Origin: Arsenophonus sp052171895
GTDB taxonomy: Bacteria > Pseudomonadota > Gammaproteobacteria > Enterobacterales > Enterobacteriaceae
DNA length: 64,000 nt
Direction of reading: 5' to 3'
NCBI GenBank assembly: GCA_052171895.1
Contig: JBQMRN010000001.1
Coordinates: 1 to 64,000, forward strand
The position numbers and the translations under genes are program-made. Shown here in pieces: positions 33,058 to 43,148 of the stretch. The notes under the pieces are model-generated. The model was not told the DNA's origin. It ran no database searches and saw only the letters and a program-made list of their open reading frames with translations. Position 1 is the stretch's first letter. The number at the start of each line of letters is the position of its first letter.

Positions 33058-33069
33058 AAACATCGCTCC

Positions 33070-33480
33070 TTATAGCAACAACTCTTTAAGATTAATCGGC
33101 TTAGCTTCATTATTCGCTTCACCTTTATCTTTAGCACTAATCGTCATAGCCGTTTTGTGATAAAAATTATAATCTGGATATTTATCTAACCCTGAAATCA
33201 ATAAATCTTATTTTTCATAGACCAGATCTTAGCGTTTATATTCCCTCATATCAAAATCAGCCGTTAGTTGGATTTCGGTAATCGGATAAAAGCCTCTTCA
33301 CATAAACCGCAGAAAATACAACGAGAAAATTAATCTGGAAAAATTCTGGGTATCAACAGCCATCTATCTGTTCCGCTTTTTATAATAAAATACAGCCAAC
33401 AGGGCAAACTACCGCGCACTTAAATTGCATCCACACAACGTTCTGTACCATCAGTCAGGAGCACGAGTTAATACTATTTA
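33070..33480 (-). pseudogene. nuoI: NADH dehydrogenase subunit I fragment
   Basis: Iron-sulfur subunit; only the part from VLTRAPD (33460-33480) onward is left. The first 4Fe-4S motif region is damaged (a TGA stands in the Asp-Gly turn and RCVACN is changed). The second motif reads INFSRCIFCGLCEEA at 33285-33330. The C-terminus KPINLKELLL ends in TAA at 33070, directly before nuoJ. Its N-terminus is fused to the middle of nuoD by a deletion. Confidence 0.88.
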
Positions 33481-33485
33481 TACGA

Positions 33486-34689
33486 TGCTATCTTAACATA
33501 TGAATCCAATCTCTTTTGCATCCAATCGAGGAACTTCTGCAATAGTTTCTCTGCCAGGCTTTCGGTAACTCATGAGCAACACACCGATCCGAAATCAAGC
33601 CCGGTGCATACAGGAAACCTGTAATTACTTTAACAATATCATATATTTTTTTAGGATCAGTAAATGCAAAGAAAATTGGATATCAGAACAGCGACATCCT
33701 CAATAAAAGTACTGATATAGAGTAAATGGCTGTTAATACGAAATAACTTTGACAACATAACACAGATAGTTTTAATGTAATCTGGTATGTCAATTTCTGC
33801 CAGTTTTTACCGATAATACATAATGCATTTTATTAATACAGCCACCTATAATTCCCTATGCGGTCAATATAGGGAATATAACTGTGCCAGAATTGATGAT
33901 CACCTATTTTTCCGTACCTCATTGGTGATAACCAATATCTGTTACACAGTCGATAATCTCTTTTGCATCAAGCTGCAGTACAATGAAAAATACTCTATGA
34001 GATGAAGGATGATTTAGGCCTAAATTCAAAAACATAAAATTTTCATGTTCATTTCTTCTTGGCATTCCCCATTTTTCAGGTTTAAAGATCAGTGATTCCA
34101 TCTCCATCTCTAAATCAAGTTTCTATTTGGTTAAAACAAAAGAATTAAATTTACTAGATCTGGCTAGATAATCTTTACATAACTGGTGTCTGTCCTTCCC
34201 AGGTCATTGGCATTAATAATATCCGCAAATTTGGATGGCTATTAAATTTTATCCCAAACATATCCCATACTTCACATTCATAGTAATTAGCATTTAGAAA
34301 TAAAGAAACGATAGAGGAAATATTAAGATCTTTCTCACTAAGCGCCATTTTCAACATAATATTATGGTTACGCTTAATGGAAATAAGATGGTAAAAAATA
34401 AAAAATCCGCTTCAGATAAACCTTGCTGGTTTATTCTTTGCCGCTCATCAACCCCATGTAAATCAAACAGTATGACCTAAGGTTTCGGTTGTTTTTTTAA
34501 AAACTCTATCACGGTAAGAAGTTGTTCACGTTTAATCCATATAAGCAACATTTCCGTATAAGTTAATTAAATTCTGAAAGTATTTGGACTAAATTGGTTA
34601 TGCAGTGCTAAATTTATTGGATCATCATAATAATCGTAAGTTTTCCATGCTTGCTTGATAGTCTCTTGCGTTATTTAATCTGTTATCAT
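33486..34689 (-). pseudogene. nuoC: NADH dehydrogenase subunit C/D, truncated and broken
   Basis: Fused NuoCD of the enterobacterial type. The start MITD at 34689 meets a TAA as fifth codon. Readable blocks are IKREQLLTVIEFLKKQPKP, VILFDLHGVDER, KMALSEKDLNISSIVSLFLN with CEVWDMFGIKFNSHPNLRIL (34175-34357), MEMESLIFKPEKWGMPR with FMFLNLGLNHPSSH (33919-34107), then WHSYIPYIDRI, LFRINSHLLYISTFIEDV and KFLDWMQKRLDSYVKIASYK. There it stops at about 33486 and nuoI begins. About half of the D part is missing. Confidence 0.9.
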
Positions 34690-34772
34690 TATACACCACA
34701 ATGCTTGATCAGGTTTATTACGACCGTAATAACATTACTTCTGTTACGTTGAATTGGTTATATTTCTAAGTG

Positions 34773-35446
34773 TTATATTTTATCAGGTATTGATAACGTT
34801 TTGATCGCTATTCTTTCATCACGCTTAGGCTCTTTTTTAGATGCATATTGGTGTGATAAACACCATAATGGCCAATTACCCATGTCAATAGATGACGTTC
34901 TTTACCAATCTATTATTGTAATAAGAATAAAGCTTGCATATAAGCTTCCTGACGTGGAGGATAACCTGGTATATAGAGGTCAACAGGAAAATTTTATCAA
35001 CCACCCATTAACAAGGGAATAAATATCGTACATACCACCAGAGTTAAGGTATGCCCCCCATAGAAATTACCCATTTAGGCGCTAACATTTGATCATAAAG
35101 TCATTGAATAACACTGACCATCTTACTAAAATAGGTTCTAGCAACAAGTATAAAATCATCCTGTCGCGGTGACGACATTAATATATCAGCACCAAATCGA
35201 GCGATTTCTTTTACCGCAGTGAAAGAAATCGCCATTTTAACATAGCAACAAAAAGGCCAAAATTGTACGGCCAGAGAGAATTTTTCTGCCAAAATTCAGC
35301 ATATTATCTAAATCATACTTTAATTTCCCCATATAAACACTACGATGAACATGCTGATCTAATGGATATCCGATAACTTACTTTGTTTGCAAGAAATAAC
35401 GGTCATTCTTACCATTTAAGTCAATGCGAGTGAACGTATAATCCAT
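34773..35446 (-). pseudogene. nuoB: NADH dehydrogenase subunit B, broken
   Basis: The subunit that carries cluster N2. Starts MDYTFTRIDLNGKNDRY at 35446 and can be followed to the end, EPKRDERIAIKTLSIPDKI and TAA at 34773. The double-Cys region after LAFLLLC is damaged, and the later CGTCF-type site is replaced near 35130. The CPPRPEAYMQAL motif reads GYPPRQEAYMQAL (Cys to Tyr). Stops and frameshifts at several places. Confidence 0.9.
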
Positions 35447-35466
35447 CTTTCAATGCCACAATTTTA

Positions 35467-35818
35467 CTATGGGTGACGATTATTGGTTTTAATTATTTCA
35501 CTCGGTTTTGCAAAATGCTTACGTGAACCCGAACGCACTGGCGTCCAATTAAGTGCTCCAATACGAACAAAGTAGAATAAGCCAAGCAATAGCATCAAAA
35601 TAAAAATATTTACCTCAATAAAGGTTAACTAGTCTCTTTCTTTAATAGAAACTATCAAGGCATAAAGAAATAACGCTTCAACATCGAAAATAACAAAAAA
35701 CATTGCAACTAAGTAACATTAAGGAACAGAGACCAAGAGCGCTGATAAGATATATTGCAAAATCCCAATAATAAGCAAATACATCGATAGATGTAAAGAT
35801 ACTCACTAGCTTATTCAT
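35467..35818 (-). pseudogene. nuoA: NADH dehydrogenase subunit A, internally deleted
   Basis: Starts MNKLVSIFTSIDVFAYYWDF at 35818, continues LISALGLCSLMLLS, then jumps straight to LVAMFFVIFDVEALFLYALI, losing about 35 residues with the conserved loop (the PFESG region). It ends NWTPVRSGSRKHFAKPSEII and a TAG at 35467. First gene of the former nuo operon, downstream of lrhA as in E. coli. Confidence 0.88.
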
Positions 35819-36430
35819 TCATTATAAATAAAAACGCTATCATTACATTGCTTTTAAATTAGCGCAATATTAAAGCACTCTAACCATAATTAGAGGAGAA
35901 GAAAAATAAAAACAAATAGATAAACATCAATTTTTCAACTTATTACTTCACCTTAATACTTCTAAGAACTATTCTATTTATAGAATAGAGCTTTTCACAT
36001 CTTTTATCTTAAACTGTAAATTAAAATATCACTAACTAAAACGTGATAGCTCCTTTAACTAATACTAACAATCAGTAACTAGTGTAACTGATATTTCGTT
36101 TTTTCTATATTATTATCTCACGAAAACCTGTTTTAAAACCGCTTTACTATCCGCTATTTTTTGATCACGCCAGCAATTCTATTGAAAATACAATTAATTA
36201 GAATATAATCAATTTATAATTAATTATATTAACGACTTTTTTAGAAAAATATTAATTATTAGATTAAATCTAAACCCTATTATAAACAAAAATTTTTTAT
36301 CAAAATAAGAATTTACTACTATAACTATTTAAAATAGAGAAATACTGCTGAAATAATAGCATCTCTCGCGTTAATTAATTTAAATAACAACATTAATTAA
36401 ACCGTAATTTTAATTTTCCATCTATCAGAT
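35819..36430. other. lrhA-nuoA intergenic region
   Basis: In E. coli this interval holds the long, multiply regulated nuo promoter region. Here it is extremely AT-rich and I see no gene. Promoter-like pairs exist but cannot be told from chance at this composition. Confidence 0.45.
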
Positions 36431-37347
36431 TTATAATATTTCTTTATTAATTATCTTGCTAATCGGCTTTACTATATAAGGTATTTTCTTGTTTTTAATT
36501 GCACTAAATACAGTTAAAATAACCTCGTTTCGCTCATTAATATTATGGTATAACCAATAATGAATTTCTGGTAAACGGGGTAAACCGTCACTTTCACTTA
36601 AAATTCTCAAATCCCTAGTCTGCATTTCCAGTGGACGCGCAGTGACACCTACTTCAGCATTAACCGCTGCAAGCACTGCCGATAACGAAGCTGCTTCATA
36701 AGCAATACGTCATTTAATACTGGCAGCATTGAGAATACTTATCGCTATTTCACGAAATGGATTGGTTTCATCCATAACAACCAATAGAACTGGCTCATTC
36801 AATTGATGCCGAAAATCAGGTGCACACTGCCAAAGTATCGGTGCAGAACGCAAAAGCGTACTTGGATATTGACTCAATTCTGTCGGTATTAGTGCTAAAT
36901 CAATTTCGCTATTATTCAGCATTTTTTGATAAAATTGGGGCGCTTTATATAAATATCAACGGCCATACGCGGATATACTGATGCGATACGATTAAGCAAA
37001 AATGCTAATAAAGTATTGGTAGTGTCATCAGAAACACCAACTCGCAATTCACCTTCAGCATCATTATACTTTAATGAAACTGAAGCATCATCATTAGCAC
37101 GTAATATTTGCCTGGCATAACCTAATAACTGCAACCCATGATCTGTTAATAATTTATTACGACCATGGCGCTTAAAAAGTTCACGGCCCACTAACTGTTC
37201 TAAACGCTGCATTTGTTGGCTAACGGCTGATTGAGTACGACAAATTGCTGATGCTGCTGCTGCAAATGTATTAAGATCAGCAACAGCAACAAAAGTTCTA
37301 AGTAAATCAAGATCTAGATTCATAATTTGGCGATTTGAATTTATCAT
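36431..37347 (-). pseudogene. lrhA: LysR-type regulator LrhA, two lesions
   Basis: LysR-family regulator that represses flagellar genes in enterobacteria. The helix-turn-helix half is excellent: NLDLDLLRTFVAVADLNTF, AICRTQSAVSQQMQRLEQLV, HGRNKLLTDHGLQLLGYARQ. Two lesions follow. A frameshift near 36925-36935 lies in the C-run of CGCCCC; reading over one base restores QKMLNNSEIDLALIPTEL. A TGA at about 36710 stands where the family has Trp (between NAASIK and RIAYEA). After this VNAEVGVTARPLEM and LSESDGLPRLPE continue to 36431. Length otherwise fits the about 312-residue family. The DNA-binding part alone might still be made. Confidence 0.92.
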
Positions 37348-38080
37348 TTTATTCTCTTATAGCATTCCTGCTATTATTATAAAATTCAATAGATATTGAA
37401 TCATTGATAGTTAAATAAATAAAGATAAAACATTACATATTGAAATTTATTTTTATTAACACAGTATTTATTATTTCTATACACTTATATTAACTTAAAT
37501 TATTCAATAATAAGTATGTTTTACCTTTTGATAAACAAAATGCCAATAGAAGAATGGGATTCTTCTTGTTTTTATTAGAATAATTTTTAATTCCAAATCT
37601 CTGCTAAAATAACAATTTTCCAACTAGAAAATACCTTATTCTAAAAAATTAATCATCAAAGCTGATACAGATAAGAAAAACTATAAATTGATAATCAGCA
37701 ATAAAATTATATTTCTCAATATAGGATAATAACATATTAATTTTAATTATATTTTATAAAAAGAATAGTTTTATCATGAAACCAGCAATGGTTTTGTAAT
37801 AAAAATACAATACAAAATCTTCTAAGTAATTTATTTTTTGCTTACTAAAAATAATCTCATATTTAAAATAGAAGTCTAAAACATATTAAATTTAAAATTT
37901 AATAATTAAGTATAAGTTATACAAATTTTTTGTATAACTTAACTTAATTATTAAAACCAACTTTTCTACCAAAATAAACAATATACTCAAAATTTTTCCA
38001 ACTAAGAGATTAGAGGTCTATTGTACATAAAATGCAGAAATTTTCTCATATTCTATTAACGTTAAAGTTCAAACAGAATA
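37348..38080. other. AT-rich gap
   Basis: Some 730 bases of very AT-rich DNA with no gene recognised. A perfect inverted pair TAAGTATAAGTTATACAAATT / TTTGTATAACTTAACTTA around 37907-37950 can form a strong hairpin but has no neighbour gene to act on. Confidence 0.45.
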
Positions 38081-38804
38081 AATGAATAGAATAACTAAAT
38101 CCAATAAATTTGATAATGTATATGCTATGATATAAGAAGGTCAGCTTATTAAAGAAGCTAAGCGTCTTGAAGAAGAAGCCTATAAAGTTCTTAAACTTTA
38201 TATTGATAATCCAGCACCTTTTGGTTCCGAAACGGGGATCAAATTTTATTTGATGATCTAAGCAATCTTACTCACTTACAAGGTTATACACCTCCACCGT
38301 CAAAGCAATCATTCAACACTATGAATGTAGCAACACTATGCTTTGAGCTTCGCACAGAGCTCTATGCCACTTCGTGGAAGTTCATGATCTGAGTACTGCT
38401 TTATACTCTGCGATATGTTAATATTTTTAGCAAATTATCCAAATTGCTCGGAACAAATCTCCTAGAAAGGGAAAACCAGGTAAATCAGGAAGACAACAGT
38501 TAACTTCACGTGTTACAGCGCCTGTTTATCAAAAGCGCTTTATAATCTCTCTCCTGAAATTAATGATGATAGACCGACTTAATTTTTTATGACTCCATAA
38601 AAGAGAGGCCATACACCAATGCGTTCAACTTGATCTCCAATTTTTTAATACGCTAACTATTATCTGCTCTAATTACGATTATCCTAGTTTTTTACCAAAA
38701 AAGCTTAGGCCAAGTTGATGACGCTGAATACAACTGCATTGAGTAGACAATGACTGAAAGTATGCTTGCCAATGAATTCATTACCTATAGGGAACTAGGA
38801 ATAA
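38081..38804 (+). pseudogene. Decayed gene of unknown family
   Basis: Plus-strand readings are clearly protein-like but shift frame: KEAKRLEEEAYKVLKLYIDN (38150-38210), LSNLTHLQGYTPPPSKQSFN and TMNVATLCFELRTELYATSW (38260-38375), then SRVTAPVYQKALYNLSPEIN (38510-38570) and DDRPT before a stop. I do not recognise the family. The mixture suggests a phage- or plasmid-type gene, but that is a guess. 38600-38804 shows nothing definite. Confidence 0.4.
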
Positions 38805-40047
38805 ACTCATCAGCGCTACTACTGTGCCTCTCCTAGATCGTCCCACCGCCGTTTTTCTAGCAAAGCTATAAGTCAAAAGCCTGCAATTCATACGCTTTTA
38901 AAGCCACGGAGCAGTAGTTAGCACAGCAGGTTTATATTTTGCTCGATTACGATTGGCAACACATTACTTTCACCATGCCCAATCTGCTTTGGCCTTTTTT
39001 CAACAATAACTGGCCGCAACTCAACCCCCTGTTTTTCGCTGCTTTATACTCCACGCTATGCTGCAGTTGGCACGCAAACATGGTATAGAAATTAGTATAT
39101 TCTCTGTCTTGCATACTTATGCTCGACAACTTAATCAACATCCGCATATTCATGTTTCCCTCACCCATGGTGGTCTAAAGATTAAAGATTTTGTATGGTG
39201 AACTATTCTTCAAAAAACACTTGAAGAAATCTGGCGAGACGCTGTTATCTGGTTATTGCGTTATAGCTATACCATAATAAATTCCAGTGTCTTCCTGGTT
39301 TTTGGCATGTCCGCAACAAGAAAGAGTGGCGGCGTTACTTGAAAGGCGCAGAATGGATACGTTACTGAAAAGTGCAGTTCGCTAAAAAGATAAAAGGGAG
39401 GGGCGATAGACTGAAATACCTCTTGGCGGTACCTTAAACGCCCCAAGTGTTTATCCGCGTCAAAACATAGGAATTACCGATTGAGAGTTGTTGTACATCA
39501 TTACTATGACTACCTGACTAAGCAGTACCAGACAGCAAATCCTGACGCAGGAAGAAATAATCGAGCAGTATATATCAGTCATTTTCATGGCTAGGCATGT
39601 TAAAATGATGTCTTACTATGCTTTCTTATCGAATCATAAACGAGGCATACTTGTTATCGAAGGTGTATAAGGTGCTGGAGATGACGCAGCTCAAAAAAAC
39701 TGGAAAACCAGGGTTCATGGCTTTTATGAAAGGATTCCTGCTGTGCGCACAGAGATCTGTATAAATGTATTCTGTGTGCCGACAAACTACTTTTTATTGA
39801 CGCTCAACAGCTTGGCTGAGCATGCAACAGAATTCTTATCAAGAAGAATGCATAAAATGCAAAAACGATGATTATTAACCAAAAACTAACCTTAATATCT
39901 TAAAAATTAGTGCATTAGGTCAAAAAAAATACACATTTCGATGAATTTTCACTTTTAATAGAACTAAAACAACCGATTCTATCTTCTTTTAGTAAAAATA
40001 AATAGCTTTTTATCTTCATTTAAATAGCGATTTAATTTCTTAACCAT
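38805..40047 (+). mobile_element. IS91-family remnant, copy 2
   Basis: The best preserved of the IS91 copies. Readable in order: YYCAS-type finger (about 38815), KACNSYAFKATEQ-like, WQHITFTMPNLLWPFFNNNW, MLQLARKHGIEISIFS, HTYARQLNQHPHIHVSLTHGG (39110-39175, the HUH site), KFAKKTKG region, SHFHARHVKM, NHKRGILVIEGV and YKCILCADKLLFIDAQQ. Stops and shifts between them. Its 3' end TTAACCAT (40040-40047) is followed by CAAG, a known IS91 target tetranucleotide. The left end is truncated. Confidence 0.83.
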
Positions 40048-40303
40048 CAAGGCTGGATGGTGCTTAATGGGCTGAAAGAAAATACCAAAAGCTATATTGA
40101 ATAAAGGTTAGAAATATTAGCCGCCATGAAGTGGCTTTATGCTAATTTTCCTATGCAACATGCAATCTAAACTCGATTAGACGGTTATCAAAGTATTAAG
40201 GAATTTATCTTTCTTGTGGACGATTATATGAACAACGTAATTGAGCTTAAGAACTGATTAATAAAATTTCTAGGGATCGTGTATTAAACCGCAAGGTGCT
40301 TTG
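40048..40303 (+). other. Fragment of an unknown gene
   Basis: Plus-strand reading GWMVLNGLKENTKSYIE-RL then EILAAMKWLYANFPMQHAI, LDGYQSIKEFIFLVDDYMNN and VIELKN before a stop is coherent apart from two point stops, so a real gene end is buried here between IS91 copy 2 and IS256 copy F. Family not recognised. IS91 copy 2 inserted in it at CAAG. Confidence 0.4.
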
Positions 40304-41700
40304 GAGTTATTAGTAAATATGGTGCATGGTGCTCAGGCTCTGCATCCGCTCTGGATGTTTTATAAATCTGTTCTGCATCCTTTAATTGGAAATTGTTCAT
40401 TATCAGAGTCAGCAAGTTAAATTGCTTTAACCAGTTTTAGCTTTTCTAAGCAGACTGTAGTAGCTTAAATATCATTAAAAAGGTTGTTTTCGAACTATAG
40501 TTCTTACGACGTTGGATTCCTACCTTACTCTCGCAAAAGCTGATTCAATCCGATTCGTCGTTTTTATTGATGCTTAGTGCTCTGAGAGGGATAGTGCATA
40601 GAATGCCAGCAGTTTTTCTCAATCTTTTCCACCTTCATTATCACCGCATGAGATACTTCGCTAAAAACCTTGCCAACAAAACATCAAGAGCTTTATTAGC
40701 GACATCATACCTCTTCTCCTAGGCAGACCTCCTTGCAGCTCAGACCTAACTTAGGTTTCGTATCTTTTGGAAGTGAAGCAAGCACATTACCTATTTTCTA
40801 TACCCAATAGCATTGCTGGTGCGTGTCTAGGAATATCTTTGCCATTGTATGCCAAAAACTAAAGAGCGCCGTCTCCCTGTAGCAAGCCTTGGAGAAATAC
40901 ACTTTAGTCACGCGCTCGAAGACCATTGAAAAGTTTGCCCCAGTTCGCTTCTGATTCTCAATAAGCATCTTCGACTGCAATTAGCTCTTTATGTCTATGC
41001 TCAGTGACGCCGATAATGAACGGCAGGCAAAGGTAATCATCTTCCCTGAGAGGACTGTCTATGCCATCAGCCAAGAAATAAACGTAGCGCGTATCGCTTA
41101 AATCACGCAGGCAGTATTGCCTAATGGTCTTAATGCATTACTATTTCAGTTTGCTGATGCGGTACTAGTAAAGAGACCATGTTCTTTTCACCGAGAAGCA
41201 CCCCCAGGGCTTCGTAAAATCATTAGTTAGATAGCTCGAAAATACAGCCATGGTAGTAACTCTTCGACATTTTTTCACACTTCAGATAATGTGATAGCAA
41301 CGAGGTGTTGAAGCATATTTCATTTCTACTGCGATTTCTGATCTTAGACACTTTAATCTTAAGATGGCCATTAGCAGTCTGTATAGTTAGCTGTGACAAA
41401 TAGCTATTACAGGCAGACGGCCTCATGACACCCGGGCCAATCATGACAAGGCGGCATTTTAGCATATTATTGCAGCATGGCTTCGAGTGCAGCCTCAATG
41501 GCAATGGCTATAAGCGGCCTGGCAGGCACATTATGCATAAGTTCATAAAAAGATCAGAGGTAATATGTAGTTTTGCGGATATCTGTAGAGTAGACTTTTT
41601 TATAATATATCATTTCTCTGTTATTGAAATCATTCAAGAAATCAATCAGCAGGATACACCTCCATCTCCAAAACACCCTCATCAGAAATGAGTATAACTC
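40304..41700 (-). mobile_element. IS256-family remnant, copy F
   Basis: Full-length minus-strand element with both repeats preserved: GAGTTATTAGTAAATATGGTGCATGG at 40304 and, at the other end, GAGTATAACTC at 41700 (complement GAGTTATACTCATTTCTGATG). Transposase frames are broken; the longest, 41223-41504, carries YLSQLTIQTANGHLKIKVSK and IRNRSRNEICF. It is inverted relative to copy G on the other side of alr-dnaB. Confidence 0.9.
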
Positions 41701-42030
41701 TTTTTTTTAGTGGATTATTAGCATCAAAAAGCAGTTTTTAAATCGCTAACCGCTAGTTATCTAATCCTTCCATCGGTAATATAGAGAGAGGGTGATAGCC
41801 GGATAATTGATTAAGGTTGGTTTTCGCTTTACAAATGATTCAAGGTTGAAGAGTATTACCTTTACTATCATAATAAAAACCAATCCTAAGATTAATTTTA
41901 TTCAAACATGGATCTTTATTAAATTTATCCATTAATGATAGGGTCATAAAAAACATCAAGATTTAAAATATTTAAAATTCTCTCCCCACTATTATTACAT
42001 CTATATTTTATTATATAACCAATAATAAAT
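41701..42030 (-). other. Unassigned stretch after alr
   Basis: Downstream of alr. A minus-strand reading at 41790-41960 (MTLSLMDKFNKDPCLNKINL, then RIGFYYDSKGNTLQP, then a stop, then KTNLNQLSGYHPLSILP) looks like a decayed gene end. The LMD...N pattern recalls the tail of UmuC-like polymerases, but too little is left to claim it. Confidence 0.35.
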
Positions 42031-43116
42031 TTATTCGTTCAAGTATTCCATTGCCACCCGCGAGGTTAGCTTTGTCAGTAATTCATAATCACTAATCCCA
42101 GTATATGCCGATACTTCTTCAACAGGCAATAGATCACCCCATATAATTACTTCATCGCCGACCTTATCGTTAGTTTTAATCCCTAAATCTACTGAAATCA
42201 TATCCATAGAAACTCTACCAACAATTGGCACTTTACGCCCATTTATTAGTACTGGCGTTCTTAACGGGGCATTACCAGGATAACCATCACCATAACCAAT
42301 CGCGACTACACCAAGATTAGTATCCTGCTCACTAATCCAAACTCCACCATAACCAACCGGCTCTCCTGCTTTATGTTGACGAATAGCAATTAAATTAGAT
42401 TTGAGTGTCATAACCGGTAGCAGACCAAAATCTTTGCCTTGTTTAGCTTCCTGTCCTGAAGCACCATACATCATAATACCAGGACGCACCCAATCAAAAT
42501 ATGATGTCTGCCATAATAGAATACCAGCTGATGCAGCGATCGATTTTTCACCGGGTTTATTTTTTATAAAAGCATTAAAACAAGCTAATTGCTGCTCAGT
42601 CGCTACAGGTAAACTAGGCTCATCAGCGCGACTAAAATGACTCAGAATATTTATAGGCTTTTTAATATTCTGACATGCCATCAAGCGAGTATAAGATATT
42701 GCCGCCTCTTCAGGTCTGAACCCCAACCGGTGCATACCGGTATCAAGTTTCATCCAAACTTTTATTGGCTTTTCTAATTTAATTTGTTCTAAAGTTTCAA
42801 GTTGTTCAATACTCTGCACAACCACGTCAATCGCATGCCTGGTAATAATAGGTAATTCAACCAAATCAAAAAAACCTTCTAATAATAAAATGGGGTTGGT
42901 AATATCATTTTCACGTAATGCGATTGCTTCGCTAATACGAGCAACGCCAAAACTATCAACCAGATCTTTAACTGTGTGAGCTGTTTCTAATAAACCATGT
43001 CCATAAGCATTAGCTTTAACGACAGCAATTATGCGGCTATGAGTCGCAATTTCCCGAACTCGTTGTAAATTGTGACGCAGAGCGCAGCGATGAATGACAG
43101 CGGTTACCGCTTTCAT
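42031..43116 (-). CDS. alr: Alanine racemase
   Basis: PLP enzyme interconverting L- and D-alanine for peptidoglycan. 361 residues from ATG 43116; an earlier in-frame ATG at 43173 adds 19 residues without family support, while GGAG lies 7 bases before 43116. The PLP lysine is Lys34 in AVVKANAYGHG and the second catalytic residue is Tyr256 in EPVGYGGVW. The segments MKLDTGMHRLGF and GYGDGYPGNAP and the carboxylate-binding GRVSMDMISVDL are all present. Uninterrupted. It follows dnaB closely as in E. coli. Its retention implies the symbiont still makes a cell wall. Confidence 0.96.
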   Translation of the reverse strand: MKAVTAVIHRCALRHNLQRVREIATHSRIIAVVKANAYGHGLLETAHTVKDLVDSFGVARISEAIALRENDITNPILLLEGFFDLVELPIITRHAIDVVVQSIEQLETLEQIKLEKPIKVWMKLDTGMHRLGFRPEEAAISYTRLMACQNIKKPINILSHFSRADEPSLPVATEQQLACFNAFIKNKPGEKSIAASAGILLWQTSYFDWVRPGIMMYGASGQEAKQGKDFGLLPVMTLKSNLIAIRQHKAGEPVGYGGVWISEQDTNLGVVAIGYGDGYPGNAPLRTPVLINGRKVPIVGRVSMDMISVDLGIKTNDKVGDEVIIWGDLLPVEEVSAYTGISDYELLTKLTSRVAMEYLNE

Positions 43117-43148
43117 TTTACTCTCCGTATTAAAATTAAATAAATAGA

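Noticed and set aside
33823..34005. 60-codon plus-strand frame
   Set aside because: Lies antisense to the nuoCD pseudogene, which explains the sequence.
36700..36715. TGA read as Trp (changed genetic code), suggested by the lrhA TGA at a Trp position
   Set aside because: Intact genes in the window keep TGG for Trp, and TGA also serves as the stop of the gph remnant and dusA; lrhA has a frameshift as well.
41790..41960. UmuC C-terminal remnant
   Set aside because: Similarity is limited to a short LMD...N pattern; not enough to name it.
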